A stretch of DNA of 51,364 nucleotides from Spartobacteria bacterium (GTDB lineage: Bacteria > Verrucomicrobiota > Kiritimatiellia > RZYC01): the NCBI GenBank assembly GCA_009930475.1, contig RZYC01000021.1:1-51364 (forward strand). The letters run 5' to 3'. The notes under the pieces are model-generated. The model was not told the origin of the DNA and did no database searches. It saw nothing but the letters and a program-made list of their open reading frames with translations. A program made the translations under genes and the position numbers. How positions within the stretch are numbered: the stretch's first letter is position 1; each line of letters starts with the position of its first letter. Shown here in pieces: positions 14,784 through 23,977 of this stretch.

Positions 14784-17700
14784 TTGCCCGCCATTTTATC
14801 TCTGATATCTGCACGGGATCGAACCGTTCCGGAACAGGGTGCGTGTGGCTGTGGATCGTTGTCCTCGTTCTGTTCTGCCTTCCGGGGAGCAACGACGCGG
14901 CGGCGCATACCAATGATACGCAAAAACCGCATATATTGATCTCGGCCAGTGAACCCGATTATCCGCCTCTGGCATTTATCAATGGGCAGGGCCTCGCAGA
15001 CGGCTTTGCAGTGGATCTACTGAAGGCGGCAGTGGCGGCGGTGAACCACGAAGTCTCCTTTTCGCTGGATAAATGGAACGTGATCAGCCGCCAACTGGCT
15101 GAAGGGAAGATTGACGTCCTGCCGCTGGTGGGCCGCACCCCCGAACGAGAGGAGATCTATGACTTCACAGTCCCCTACCTGCGGTTACATGGCGCGATGT
15201 TTATCCGGAGCGGCGCGCCACCCATTAAAAACATTGAAGACGTCAAACAGCTGCGCGTGGCCGTCATGCGGGGCGATAATGCGGAGGAATACGTTCGGCG
15301 GGTAAACCTCTCGGATTGTATCATTGCCGTGTCTACCTATACAGATGCCTTTAAACTCCTCGAGTCGGGCGGAGCGGATGTGGTTGTCGCTCAGAAACTC
15401 ATGGGCACAACCCTGCTCAATGAACTGGGGCTGGATGACGTGATAGAGCCGTCGCCAGTGAATCTGCCGGATTTCTTTCAGGACTTCTGCTTCGCGGTAA
15501 AATCGGGTGACAAGACCCTTCTGTCCCTGCTTAACGAAGGACTCGCCCTCGTTAATGCCAACCGGGAGCAGGCCCGCTTACAACAGAAATGGTTCCGCTT
15601 CCGCCCGACAGGCGCACGTAAAGCCCGCACCATCGTGGTGGGTGGCGATGCGGCGTATCCGCCCTATGAATACCTCGACGAGGAGGGCATGCCTGCGGGG
15701 TTCAATGTTGATTTAACCAAGGCTATCGCACAAGTCATGGGATTCAACGTAAAAGTGTGGCTGAGTTCATGGAACAACGTGAAAGCCGCTCTGGCCAGCG
15801 GAAATATCGATGTCATTCAAGGCATGTTTTATGATCCGGAACGCGATAAAACCTTTGATTTCTCCACGCCCCATCAAATTATTCACCATGCCGTATTTTC
15901 ACTGACGGGAAACAATGAATACAAAAGCATGACCGATTTAAACGGGCATCGTGTAGCGGTTATGCGAGGTGATATTACTGTTGCATTCATCAAACAACAT
16001 GCGGAGGCAGCGAATCTTGTCTTTACAGACAGCGAAGAAACAGCACTCCAGCTGCTCGTCAATGGCGAAGTGGACTACGCACTCGGGTCAAAAGTACCGG
16101 GACTTCACTGGATTCAATTACACAACTGGTCACAGATTACCATTGTTGATGCCCATTTATTATCACCAGAATACTGCTACGCCGTTCGCGAGGACAACAC
16201 GCAGTTGCTGAGTCTGTTTGATCAAGGGCTGACCCTTCTCAAACAAAGTGGTGAATACAAAAAGATTCGCAACAAGTGGCTGGGCGTGCTGGATCCCATT
16301 GAAGAGGATCTATGGCACCGTATCCTTATATATAGCGTTGTTTCTGGCGGAGGCCTGCTCATATTACTGGCCATAATTATTGGTTGGCTGTACACACTGC
16401 GGGTACAGGTCGCCCGTAAAACCAGTGAACTACGCATTGAGACAGAGGAGCGCAAACAGTTGGAGGCGGAAAGAGAACGTTTAGCGGCAGCGATCAATCA
16501 GGCAGGGGAAACCATTATTATCACCAATGCTGGCGGAACGATCCAGTATGTGAACCCCTCCTTTGAAACCATAACGGGCTATACCTGTGCGGAAACCATC
16601 GGAAAAAATCCGCGTTTTTTACAAAGCGGACAGCATAATGCTCTTTTTTATGAAACGATGTGGAAAACCCTTGTATCCGGACAAATATGGCACGGTCGTT
16701 TCGTCAATAAACGCAAAAATGGACAGCTCTATGTGGAAGAGGCCAGCATTGCTCCTGTCTTTAGTGATCAAAAAGAAATCATCAGTTATGTCGCAGTAAA
16801 ACGGGAAATCACCAGAGAATTGAATCTGGAAGAACAGATCCGCCAATCCCAGAAAATGGAAGCCGTGGGCAGGCTGGCCGGCGGCGTCGCTCACGACCTG
16901 AACAATATGCTCACCCCCATCATCGGATACTCGGAAATGCTGGAAGCGGATCTGAAAGCGGATCCGGAGAAGTCCGAATATGTAACACAGATTATTGAGG
17001 CGTCCCTGCGATCTAAACGTCTTGTCCAGCAGCTGCTGGCCTTTGGACGCAAGCAGACATTGGAAATGAAACCGGTCAACCTAAACGACGTCATCAGTGA
17101 TTTTCATCCGCTGCTGCGCCGAACTATACGCGAAGACATCGGCATCAAAACCATCCTGACGCATATGCAGGCCACTATTCTGGCCGATCGCGGGCAAATC
17201 GAACAGGTGATCATGAATCTGGTGGTCAATGCACAGGACGCCATGCCGACGGGCGGCATCCTGTACATCGAAACATCGGTGATGACTCTAGCTGATTCAG
17301 ATCCGATGGTTACCACATCGCTAACCACGGGCTCCTATGTCAAAATGTCGGTGCGCGATACAGGGTGCGGCATTTCTGAGGATATTACACCCAATATTTT
17401 TGAACCGTTTTTTACCACCAAAGAACTTCATAAAGGAACAGGTCTCGGCTTGGCCACGGTATACGGCATTGTGACCCAGCATGGCGGCAGCATCAGTGTT
17501 CACAGTGAAAAAGACAGAGGCACGTCATTTGACATTCTGCTGCCTATGATCACTGAAGAGGTCAGTGAAACCACCGCTCCATTCAGTGATAATTCACGCC
17601 TGTGCGGCGATGAAACCATCCTTGTGGTTGAGGACGATGACAGTGTCAGCACATTGACTGTGACCCTGCTCAAGCGGCATGGATACCGGATACTGCTCTG

Positions 17701-17995
17701 CACTCGAGGGCAGGAAGCACTGGATTTACTTGAAAAATATTCCGGACGCGTCGACCTTTTACTCACTGATGTCATTATGCCCCAGATGAACGGGCACGAC
17801 CTGGCACTCTCGGTGATGGATATGTATCCACATATCCACGTGCTGTTCATGTCCGGATATCCTGCCACAGCCATTTTCCGCAATGGGTACACAGTCGATG
17901 AACTCAACCTCATTAAAAAGCCGTTCTCCGTCCATGAACTTTTGAGCCGGGTGCGCAACTGTCTTGATGAACCGCTGGACGACGAGTCAATATAA
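14780..17995 (+). CDS. BvgS-like hybrid histidine kinase with two periplasmic solute-binding domains
   Basis: This 1071-aa protein has a signal segment (about 22-42), then two tandem SBP family 3 domains (about 50-270 and 285-505, opening SASEPDYPPLAF and GGDAAYPPYEYLDEEG). A transmembrane helix (about 515-537), a coiled coil and a PAS domain (about 570-685) follow. The HisKA motif GGVAHDLNN contains His705. The HATPase has DTGCGIS and GTGLGLATVYG. A C-terminal receiver has Asp997 in LLTDVIMP. Family 3 binding domains usually sense amino acids or related small ligands. The last receiver needs another phospho-carrier to pass the signal on. The neighbouring permease upstream and amt downstream suggest a nitrogen-compound signal; this is inference. 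Confidence 0.93.
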   Translation: MIARHFISDICTGSNRSGTGCVWLWIVVLVLFCLPGSNDAAAHTNDTQKPHILISASEPDYPPLAFINGQGLADGFAVDLLKAAVAAVNHEVSFSLDKWNVISRQLAEGKIDVLPLVGRTPEREEIYDFTVPYLRLHGAMFIRSGAPPIKNIEDVKQLRVAVMRGDNAEEYVRRVNLSDCIIAVSTYTDAFKLLESGGADVVVAQKLMGTTLLNELGLDDVIEPSPVNLPDFFQDFCFAVKSGDKTLLSLLNEGLALVNANREQARLQQKWFRFRPTGARKARTIVVGGDAAYPPYEYLDEEGMPAGFNVDLTKAIAQVMGFNVKVWLSSWNNVKAALASGNIDVIQGMFYDPERDKTFDFSTPHQIIHHAVFSLTGNNEYKSMTDLNGHRVAVMRGDITVAFIKQHAEAANLVFTDSEETALQLLVNGEVDYALGSKVPGLHWIQLHNWSQITIVDAHLLSPEYCYAVREDNTQLLSLFDQGLTLLKQSGEYKKIRNKWLGVLDPIEEDLWHRILIYSVVSGGGLLILLAIIIGWLYTLRVQVARKTSELRIETEERKQLEAERERLAAAINQAGETIIITNAGGTIQYVNPSFETITGYTCAETIGKNPRFLQSGQHNALFYETMWKTLVSGQIWHGRFVNKRKNGQLYVEEASIAPVFSDQKEIISYVAVKREITRELNLEEQIRQSQKMEAVGRLAGGVAHDLNNMLTPIIGYSEMLEADLKADPEKSEYVTQIIEASLRSKRLVQQLLAFGRKQTLEMKPVNLNDVISDFHPLLRRTIREDIGIKTILTHMQATILADRGQIEQVIMNLVVNAQDAMPTGGILYIETSVMTLADSDPMVTTSLTTGSYVKMSVRDTGCGISEDITPNIFEPFFTTKELHKGTGLGLATVYGIVTQHGGSISVHSEKDRGTSFDILLPMITEEVSETTAPFSDNSRLCGDETILVVEDDDSVSTLTVTLLKRHGYRILLCTRGQEALDLLEKYSGRVDLLLTDVIMPQMNGHDLALSVMDMYPHIHVLFMSGYPATAIFRNGYTVDELNLIKKPFSVHELLSRVRNCLDEPLDDESI

Positions 17996-18322
17996 ATACA
18001 TTTATGTCTCCTCGATACAAGCCATGTCCATATATGTACCATTTCGTCGCCATAGGTTCTGCAGCTATTGATCACCGAACCCATCTCTAACGCCATTATT
18101 TTTGCCATGTTTACAACAGTGAACCCAGCTCTCTATTCATTTTAGCTATTATGGCTGTATATGTTACAACCAAACTTACTCCTCATATAAACCGAATCGA
18201 ACTTCTTTGTCTGCATCACAAATTCATCATGGCACACCTTGTGCGAAAGAACAGATACATCGATCGACAAGGTGTCGGTCATGTAACGATGAATGAATAA
18301 AGACTAGAAAAAGGAGCAAAAC
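17996..18322. other. intergenic region upstream of amt, with an inverted repeat over the promoter
   Basis: This 327-bp stretch has no credible gene. Besides the -24/-12 element it contains a perfect 9-bp inverted repeat, ACACCTTGT at 18234-18242 and ACAAGGTGT at 18267-18275. The left arm lies inside the promoter core and the right arm in the early leader. It might be an operator, or chance. The rest (17996-18229) is unremarkable. Confidence 0.5.
18230..18245 (+). promoter_or_regulatory. sigma-54 (-24/-12) promoter upstream of amt
   Basis: TGGCACACCTTGTGC fits the consensus TGGCAC-N5-TTGC with GG and GC correctly spaced. Only the first T of TTGC differs. Transcription would start near 18256, leaving a leader of about 67 bases to the amt ATG. 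Ammonium transporter genes are classic sigma-54/NtrC targets, which supports the match. No clear NtrC-type enhancer is visible upstream. Confidence 0.7.
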
Positions 18323-19708
18323 ATGAGGAAACCTGATCGTAGAATAGGATCATGGTTAATCGGGCTTCTTCTGTTAGCCGCTCCCCGTGTGCTATGGGCG
18401 AGCGAGTCGGCGGAAGTAACGGCATTACAGGATAACCTGAACATCGTCTGGACACTCGTTGCAGCGATTCTTGTGTTCTTTATGCAGGCTGGATTTGCCA
18501 TGGTGGAAGTTGGATTTACCCGCGCCAAAAACGCAGTGAACATTCTAATGAAGAACTTGATGGACTTCAGCATCGGTTCGCTGGTGTTCTTTCTGGTGGG
18601 CTTCGGACTGATGTTCGGTGCAACCGATGGCGGATGGATGGGAACCAGTTTGTTCGGCGGAGGAAGCATTGTCGCTGACGGCGGATCCAGCTGGGGCTAT
18701 ACGTTCCTGATCTTCCAGACGGTTTTTGCCGCAACAGCCGCTACCATTGTTTCCGGTGCCATGGCGGAACGCACGAAATTCACCGGCTATCTGGCCTACT
18801 GCGTCTTTATCTGCCTGTTCATCTATCCACTTTTTGGAAAATGGGCATGGGGTTCGCTGTACCTCGGCGACAAAGGGGCTGGCTGGCTGGAAAGTCTTTC
18901 CAGCGGTGCATTCTGTGACTTTGCCGGCTCGACAGTCGTTCACTCGATTGGTGGCTGGCTGGCTCTGGCCGGCGCATTGATTCTCGGTCCCCGTATTGGT
19001 AAATATGGCGTGGACGGCAAAGCCAAAGCAATCATGGGTCACAACATTCCTATGGCGGCACTGGGTGTCTTCATTCTATGGGTTGGCTGGTTCGGATTTA
19101 ACCCCGGCAGTACCACCGTTGGCGATGGAGCCATTGGACGTATCGCAGTGACAACGAACCTTTCCGGTGCTGCCGGTGCGGTATTCGCCATGATCACTTC
19201 CTGGTTCATGTTCAAAAAAGCAGACGGATCGATGGCTCTCAACGGAGCATTGGCCGGTCTGGTTGCGATCACGGCCGGTTGTAACACCGTCAGCCCTATG
19301 GGCTCGATTGTTATTGGCATCATCGCAGGTATCCTGGTCGTTTGCAGCGTCGTCTTTATTGACCGCGTGCTCAAGATTGACGATCCCGTCGGTGCGGTCA
19401 GTGTCCATGGTATCTGCGGATTGTTCGGAACGCTGGCTTGCGGACTGTTCAATGCCGAAGCCGTCATTGGCATCAGCGATGCAAGCACAGGCTTGTTCTA
19501 TGGTGGTGGATTCAGCCAGATGATCAGTCAGCTGATTGGTGCCGGCGTCGCCTTTATCTGGGCCTTCGGTCTGGGATTGCTGCTCTTCACTGTGATCAAA
19601 CACACCATCGGACTGCGGGTAACTCCTGAGGAAGAACTTCGCGGACTGGATCTGGGCGAACATGGAATGGAAGCCTACTCTGGATTTCAGATCTTCACAA
19701 CCCACTAA
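18323..19708 (+). CDS. amt: ammonium transporter Amt
   Basis: This 461-aa Amt/Rh channel carries an N-terminal cleavable signal (residues 1-26, ending VLWA-SES), as many bacterial Amt proteins do. About eleven helices follow. Family blocks include MQAGFAMVEVGFTRAKN and the conserved pore histidines in STVVHSIGGW and FGFNPGS-adjacent helices, with a late VHGICGLFGT. AAAGGAG precedes the ATG. The PII gene follows after 25 bases in the usual amt-glnK arrangement, so PII very likely gates this channel. A sigma-54-type promoter lies upstream. Confidence 0.97.
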   Translation: MRKPDRRIGSWLIGLLLLAAPRVLWASESAEVTALQDNLNIVWTLVAAILVFFMQAGFAMVEVGFTRAKNAVNILMKNLMDFSIGSLVFFLVGFGLMFGATDGGWMGTSLFGGGSIVADGGSSWGYTFLIFQTVFAATAATIVSGAMAERTKFTGYLAYCVFICLFIYPLFGKWAWGSLYLGDKGAGWLESLSSGAFCDFAGSTVVHSIGGWLALAGALILGPRIGKYGVDGKAKAIMGHNIPMAALGVFILWVGWFGFNPGSTTVGDGAIGRIAVTTNLSGAAGAVFAMITSWFMFKKADGSMALNGALAGLVAITAGCNTVSPMGSIVIGIIAGILVVCSVVFIDRVLKIDDPVGAVSVHGICGLFGTLACGLFNAEAVIGISDASTGLFYGGGFSQMISQLIGAGVAFIWAFGLGLLLFTVIKHTIGLRVTPEEELRGLDLGEHGMEAYSGFQIFTTH

Positions 19709-19733
19709 TCTGCAATAAAAAGGAATTAATACT

Positions 19734-20075
19734 ATGAAACTGATTATTGCCTACATACAGCCTGAAAGACTCACCCATGTGAAACAGGCGCTGTACGAAG
19801 CGGAAGTATATAAAATATCTGTAACCAACGCCCTCGGCTGCGGTCAGCAGAAGGGGTACACAGAAACCTACCGCGGCGCGGAAGTGGAAGTGAATCTGCT
19901 CAAGAAGGTTCGCATCGAAGTAGCAGTTAATGAGGACTATACAAAGAAAACCATTGACGCGATCATCAGCGGTGCTCGCACCGGAAACATCGGTGATGGT
20001 AAAATCTTTGTTATCTCGGTTGATGAATGTATTCGCATCCGGACCGGTGAAGAAGGTCACGATGCGATAGGGTAA
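19734..20075 (+). CDS. glnK: PII nitrogen regulatory protein (GlnB/GlnK family) lacking Tyr51
   Basis: This 113-aa trimeric PII protein would sense ATP/ADP and 2-oxoglutarate and block Amt through its T-loop. The C-terminal signature [11 protein letters not shown] and the ending IRIRTGEE are intact, as is [12 protein letters not shown]. At the T-loop tip, however, residue 51 is Val (AEVEV) where the enterobacterial protein has the uridylylated Tyr51. Residue 49 is Ala, so the cyanobacterial phospho-serine site is also absent. Control by GlnD uridylylation is therefore unlikely. AAGGA precedes the ATG. I use glnK because of the link to amt; glnB is equally defensible. Confidence 0.94.
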   Translation: MKLIIAYIQPERLTHVKQALYEAEVYKISVTNALGCGQQKGYTETYRGAEVEVNLLKKVRIEVAVNEDYTKKTIDAIISGARTGNIGDGKIFVISVDECIRIRTGEEGHDAIG

Positions 20076-20089
20076 CCAGCAAAAACCTG

Positions 20090-20160
20090 CAGGCGGCTTG
20101 CCTGGCCTATGACGGTCTTCGATAACTCCCCGTCGGTCATGTGCAAGCCGCCTGTTTTTT
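20090..20160. terminator. bidirectional Rho-independent terminator between the PII gene and the sigma-54 regulator
   Basis: The arms CAGGCGGCTTGC (20090-20101) and GCAAGCCGCCTG (20143-20154) are exact complements. A partial inner stem (ATGAC/GTCAT) shortens the loop. The outer stem is followed by seven Ts on the plus strand and preceded by five As at 20081-20085, so it can stop both converging transcripts. Confidence 0.85.
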
Positions 20161-21575
20161 TATCCTTTTCCCCGTTTATTCAAACGCTGATTTAATGCCT
20201 GCCGGCTTATCCCCAGCATCCTTGCCGCCCGCCCCTGGTGTCCATCACTGCGGCGCAGTGCTTCATCAATCAGTAGCCAGTTCCATTCCTTCATGGTCGG
20301 CAATGTATCAGAAAAGCCGGGTTCATACGGCATGGGCGACTGTTCTGCCTGCGCGATCGTTCCATCACTGCGGGCAAATAACACCTTCTTCAGTATGTCA
20401 CCGGGCGATACACATCCAGCACAACGACTCACAAAATCATAGATCAATGAACGAAGTTCCCGCACATTGCCGCCATAGTGAAAAGGAATCAAAGAATCTA
20501 AGTCGGACAATGAAAGAGAAATGACGTCCGCATTCAGGGAATCTGCCGCCTCGATAATAAAATGGGATGCCAGCAGCGGAATGTCATTTTTCCGCTCTCG
20601 TAAAGGGGGAATGACCACTTGATGCGTCTGCAGCCGATAAAACAAATCAGCTCGAAAACACCCCGCTTCCACCAGTGCTTTTAAATCAGTGTGTGAGGCG
20701 ACGACTATACGCGCGTTGGTTTCTACGGCCTGATCCGACCCGGTGGGATAAAATTCTTTTTCCTGCAGAAGACGTAGTAGCTTAATCTGTGCAGCCATGG
20801 GTATATCGCCGATTTCATCGAGGAATAAGGTGCCTTTTTCTGCGCGGCGCACAAGGCCCTTACGATGATCAACCGCATGGGTAAAGGCTCCCTTCTTATG
20901 TCCAAACAGCGCATCAGAAAACATCTGCTCATCCAGAGCCGCCACATTGACTGCTACAAATTTACCTGTCCGCTTACTGGCCCGGTGTACAGCCTGGGCA
21001 AATAATTCCTTGCCGACACCCGTCTCTCCTTTGATGAATACCGGCTCCTGACTCCAAGCAATCTGACGTACATAATCAAATAGGCGCAGCATGGACTCGT
21101 TGTTGGTTATGATATGCTCAAAAGCTTCATCCAGTGTGACATCTGTCTGGGTTATACGGTTTTTCAGCGCATGATTCCGCCGGGTAAGCGCCGTGAACTG
21201 CAACATGCGCTGCACACTGGAAATCATGCGCTCAGGATCGTCAGATTTGGCACAAAAATCGAAGGCTCCCAAATCAAAGGCTTCGTGAACCACCTCCTGC
21301 TGCGCCACCCCGGAAAGCACCATCACGGGAAGATCCGGCTCCTGCGCTTTTAGCATCAGGAGCAGATCGCGTCCATGCAACTCCGGCATGTTCCAATCCA
21401 TGATAATGCCGGCGACCGAACCCTTAAATAAATGAGCAAGAACCTCTTCTCCAGATGAACAAATATGTACTGGGGACATTCCGTGGTGCCGAAGCAGACG
21501 AGAAAACGATCGAAGCCATGCCGGCTCATCATCCACAAGCAACAGAGGCGCACGGGATGACGATTCGTCAGCCAT
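20160..21575 (-). CDS. sigma-54-dependent response regulator
   Basis: This 471-aa protein has a receiver (1-125) with Asp60 in IIMDWNMP and Lys110 in FCAKSDD. The usual Pro after the lysine is replaced by Ser. The AAA+ domain has Walker A GETGVGKE at 183-190 and GAFTHA at 229-234. A Fis-type helix-turn-helix (ISRQALNQRLNKRGKG) closes the protein. Its start overlaps the recN end by 8 bases, so it is downstream in an rdgB-recN-regulator transcript. It has no adjacent kinase. The solute-binding hybrid kinase ending at 17995 and the sigma-54 promoter at 18230 make a functional link to amt possible, but not shown. Confidence 0.93.
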   Translation of the reverse strand: MADESSSRAPLLLVDDEPAWLRSFSRLLRHHGMSPVHICSSGEEVLAHLFKGSVAGIIMDWNMPELHGRDLLLMLKAQEPDLPVMVLSGVAQQEVVHEAFDLGAFDFCAKSDDPERMISSVQRMLQFTALTRRNHALKNRITQTDVTLDEAFEHIITNNESMLRLFDYVRQIAWSQEPVFIKGETGVGKELFAQAVHRASKRTGKFVAVNVAALDEQMFSDALFGHKKGAFTHAVDHRKGLVRRAEKGTLFLDEIGDIPMAAQIKLLRLLQEKEFYPTGSDQAVETNARIVVASHTDLKALVEAGCFRADLFYRLQTHQVVIPPLRERKNDIPLLASHFIIEAADSLNADVISLSLSDLDSLIPFHYGGNVRELRSLIYDFVSRCAGCVSPGDILKKVLFARSDGTIAQAEQSPMPYEPGFSDTLPTMKEWNWLLIDEALRRSDGHQGRAARMLGISRQALNQRLNKRGKG

Positions 21576-23256
21576 CTTTCCCGCCCCGACGCTGTCCCTG
21601 CCGGATCAGCTCACGCGCATGATCCAATATAACACTGGTCAAATGCTTTCCTCCCAGCATACGAGCGATTTCCTCTACACGGCGTTCTCCGTCAATGGAT
21701 TCGACATCCGACACCGTCCGCCCGCCCTGCTCGACCTTGTGAACCGCAAAATGCTGTATGCCGTACACCGCAACCTGCGGAAAATGAGTAATACATAAGA
21801 CCTGATGCCGCTGGGCCAGCACCGCCAGCTTTATCCCCACCGAACTGGCTGTTTCGCCTCCCACATTACTGTCGATTTCATCGAACACCAATATGGGAAT
21901 CTTATCATGCTCTGCCAACACCGTTTTCACCGCCAGCATCACCCGCGACATTTCGCCGCTGGAGGCGATCATGCGTAATGGACGGGGTTCCTCCCCTTTA
22001 TTCGGGGCGAAAACAAATTCGACAACATCCATCCCCGACGGACCAGGTTCGCATTCATTTACGTCTATTTCAAAGCGACCTTTCCCCAATCCCAGATCAG
22101 CTAATTCGCTAGAAATGCGTTTTGCCAGCACATCTGCGGTCTGAACGCGTTTTTCGTGCAGTATCGCCGCTTTCTCCGCCAATTTCACTACATAGAGGTC
22201 GTGCTCCAGCCATAATTGAGCCAGCCGCTCTTCATAGTTTTCCATATTTTTCAGTTGATCCTGACACGATGCCAGTTCGCGCATAATATCGGCCACTTCA
22301 CCGCCGTATTTCCGTTTCATGCGCTGATACACAGCCAGACGTTCGTCAATCCAGTTTAATCGCGATGAATCGTGCGATACACTCTCGGCCAGAGAACTGA
22401 TATCCAGATTTAATTCACGGAGCTGCCTTAAGATGTGATCCAGTTCCTCCACCCATTCGACCGACTGCGCGGCACATTTATGCAGACAGCTTAAAGCATG
22501 GCGCGACTTTGACAGCAAATCGAAAGCCGATACATCACGCCCTTCCACCATAAGTTCCGCAGCATATGATGCATGCTCCTGTATGTTCTGTGCATTGGCT
22601 AACAACAGTTGCTCTTCCAGCAGTTCCGCTTCTTCTTCTTCGTGAAGATCCGCCTCTTCGATATCCGCAATACGATAGGACAAAAATGCGGTCTTTTCCT
22701 CTAATGATGCGGAATCACCTTTTAAAGAAGCCTGTTCCCGCTTGTTCTGACGTATTTTTTGACATAGCTCCCGACACGTTTCGCAGTCCGCTGACAAGTT
22801 GCCGCAGGCATCAATAAGTCCCCGCTGAAATTCCACATCCAGCAACGATTGGTGATCATGCGGCCCGTGCATATCGACCAGTAAATCACCAATGCGTTTC
22901 AATACCTGCTGCGACACCGGTGCATCATTGATCCAATTTTGTGCCGCGCCCGCCTGCCGTACCTGCCTCCGCACAATGAGGGCACCATCTTCACTGGAAT
23001 CAATCCCGCATTCCTCTAAAATGGTATGCACCGCCGATGATTCATCCAGTTCGAAAAACCCTTCCGCCATGCAGGACGTTTCGCCGGTTCGAATCATCGA
23101 TTTATCGGCACGGGCTCCCATCAGCAGACTCAGGGCGCCCATGAGCATGGATTTCCCTGCCCCTGTTTCACCCGTAATAACATTCAGCCCCGGACCAAAT
23201 TCCACCGTCGTGTTTTCAGCCAAAGCGATATTCCGAATTCTGACCGTTCGTAGCAT
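21568..23256 (-). CDS. recN: DNA repair ATPase RecN
   Basis: RecN is an SMC-like ATPase that acts at double-strand breaks. The N-terminal Walker A GETGAGKS sits in FGPGLNVITGETGAGKSML. Long coiled-coil arms occupy the middle. The C-terminal part has the signature, Walker B ILVFDEIDSNVGG and the CITHFPQVA block. At about 562 residues the length is normal. An ATG six bases upstream (23262) is also in frame. The AGGTG sequence is better spaced for the ATG at 23256. rdgB ends about 70 bases upstream on the same strand. Confidence 0.96.
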   Translation of the reverse strand: MLRTVRIRNIALAENTTVEFGPGLNVITGETGAGKSMLMGALSLLMGARADKSMIRTGETSCMAEGFFELDESSAVHTILEECGIDSSEDGALIVRRQVRQAGAAQNWINDAPVSQQVLKRIGDLLVDMHGPHDHQSLLDVEFQRGLIDACGNLSADCETCRELCQKIRQNKREQASLKGDSASLEEKTAFLSYRIADIEEADLHEEEEAELLEEQLLLANAQNIQEHASYAAELMVEGRDVSAFDLLSKSRHALSCLHKCAAQSVEWVEELDHILRQLRELNLDISSLAESVSHDSSRLNWIDERLAVYQRMKRKYGGEVADIMRELASCQDQLKNMENYEERLAQLWLEHDLYVVKLAEKAAILHEKRVQTADVLAKRISSELADLGLGKGRFEIDVNECEPGPSGMDVVEFVFAPNKGEEPRPLRMIASSGEMSRVMLAVKTVLAEHDKIPILVFDEIDSNVGGETASSVGIKLAVLAQRHQVLCITHFPQVAVYGIQHFAVHKVEQGGRTVSDVESIDGERRVEEIARMLGGKHLTSVILDHARELIRQGQRRGGKDG

Positions 23257-23325
23257 TTGCATTCACCTGTTGAAAAAATCGTGCGGATTATCACCGTAAC
23301 TCTTCCTAAAAAGCAATGAAAACCG

Positions 23326-23919
23326 TCAAAGGGATTGCAGTATACGCCCCCACTCCTTACAGGCCTGCTGCATGGCTCGCCCGCGATGTGACAATTGATT
23401 TTTTATCCGACGATCCAGTTCACCAAAAGTTTGTTCATAGCCGTCCGGAATAAAAACAGGATCATAGCCAAATCCCTGGTCACCCCGACGTGCGGGCGCA
23501 ATCACACCATAACACCGTCCCTCCACCGACTGACAGGAACCATCCGGCTGCGCCAGACTCATAACACATATAAAATAGGCTCGACGATCTGTCATACCAT
23601 CCATCATATGCAACAACTTATTAATATTTGCATAATGATTTACCGGCAAACCTGCAAAACGGGCCGAATAAATACCCGGCTGGCCGTCCAGTGCCTCCAC
23701 CACCAGCCCCGAATCATCTGCCAGAGCCATACACCCCGTTGCTTTAGCCGTCTCCACGGCTTTTTTCTGCGAATTCTCTTCAAACGTAACCCCGTCCTCC
23801 TCCACATCGGGCAATTCCGGATAATCCAGTGCCGAACACAGCTTATCTTCTGGAAGACCTAATATCTCCGCAAATTCACGAACCTTCTGACTATTTTTTG
23901 TAGCAAAAATCAGATTCAT
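23326..23919 (-). CDS. rdgB: dITP/XTP pyrophosphatase (RdgB/HAM1 family)
   Basis: This enzyme hydrolyses non-canonical purine triphosphates (dITP, XTP) to keep them out of DNA. The protein of about 197 aa begins MNLIFATKNSQKVREF with the nucleotide-binding TKN motif. It has ALADDSGLVVEALDGQPGIYSARFAG and the later FGYDPVFIPDGY, all signatures of the family. A GTG nine bases upstream is in frame, but GGAGT is ten bases before the ATG and too close to the GTG, so the ATG is preferred. The gene diverges from tRNA-Leu. Confidence 0.96.
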   Translation of the reverse strand: MNLIFATKNSQKVREFAEILGLPEDKLCSALDYPELPDVEEDGVTFEENSQKKAVETAKATGCMALADDSGLVVEALDGQPGIYSARFAGLPVNHYANINKLLHMMDGMTDRRAYFICVMSLAQPDGSCQSVEGRCYGVIAPARRGDQGFGYDPVFIPDGYEQTFGELDRRIKNQLSHRGRAMQQACKEWGRILQSL

Positions 23920-23977
23920 CTTGCACACACTCCATTTAATGATAAATTATCGCCCATTCATTCGAAACACCCTCTTT

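Noticed and set aside
19076-19705. 209-codon frame antisense to amt
   Set aside because: It is a shadow of the amt gene, with His/Asp/Gln-rich low-information sequence and no start signal.
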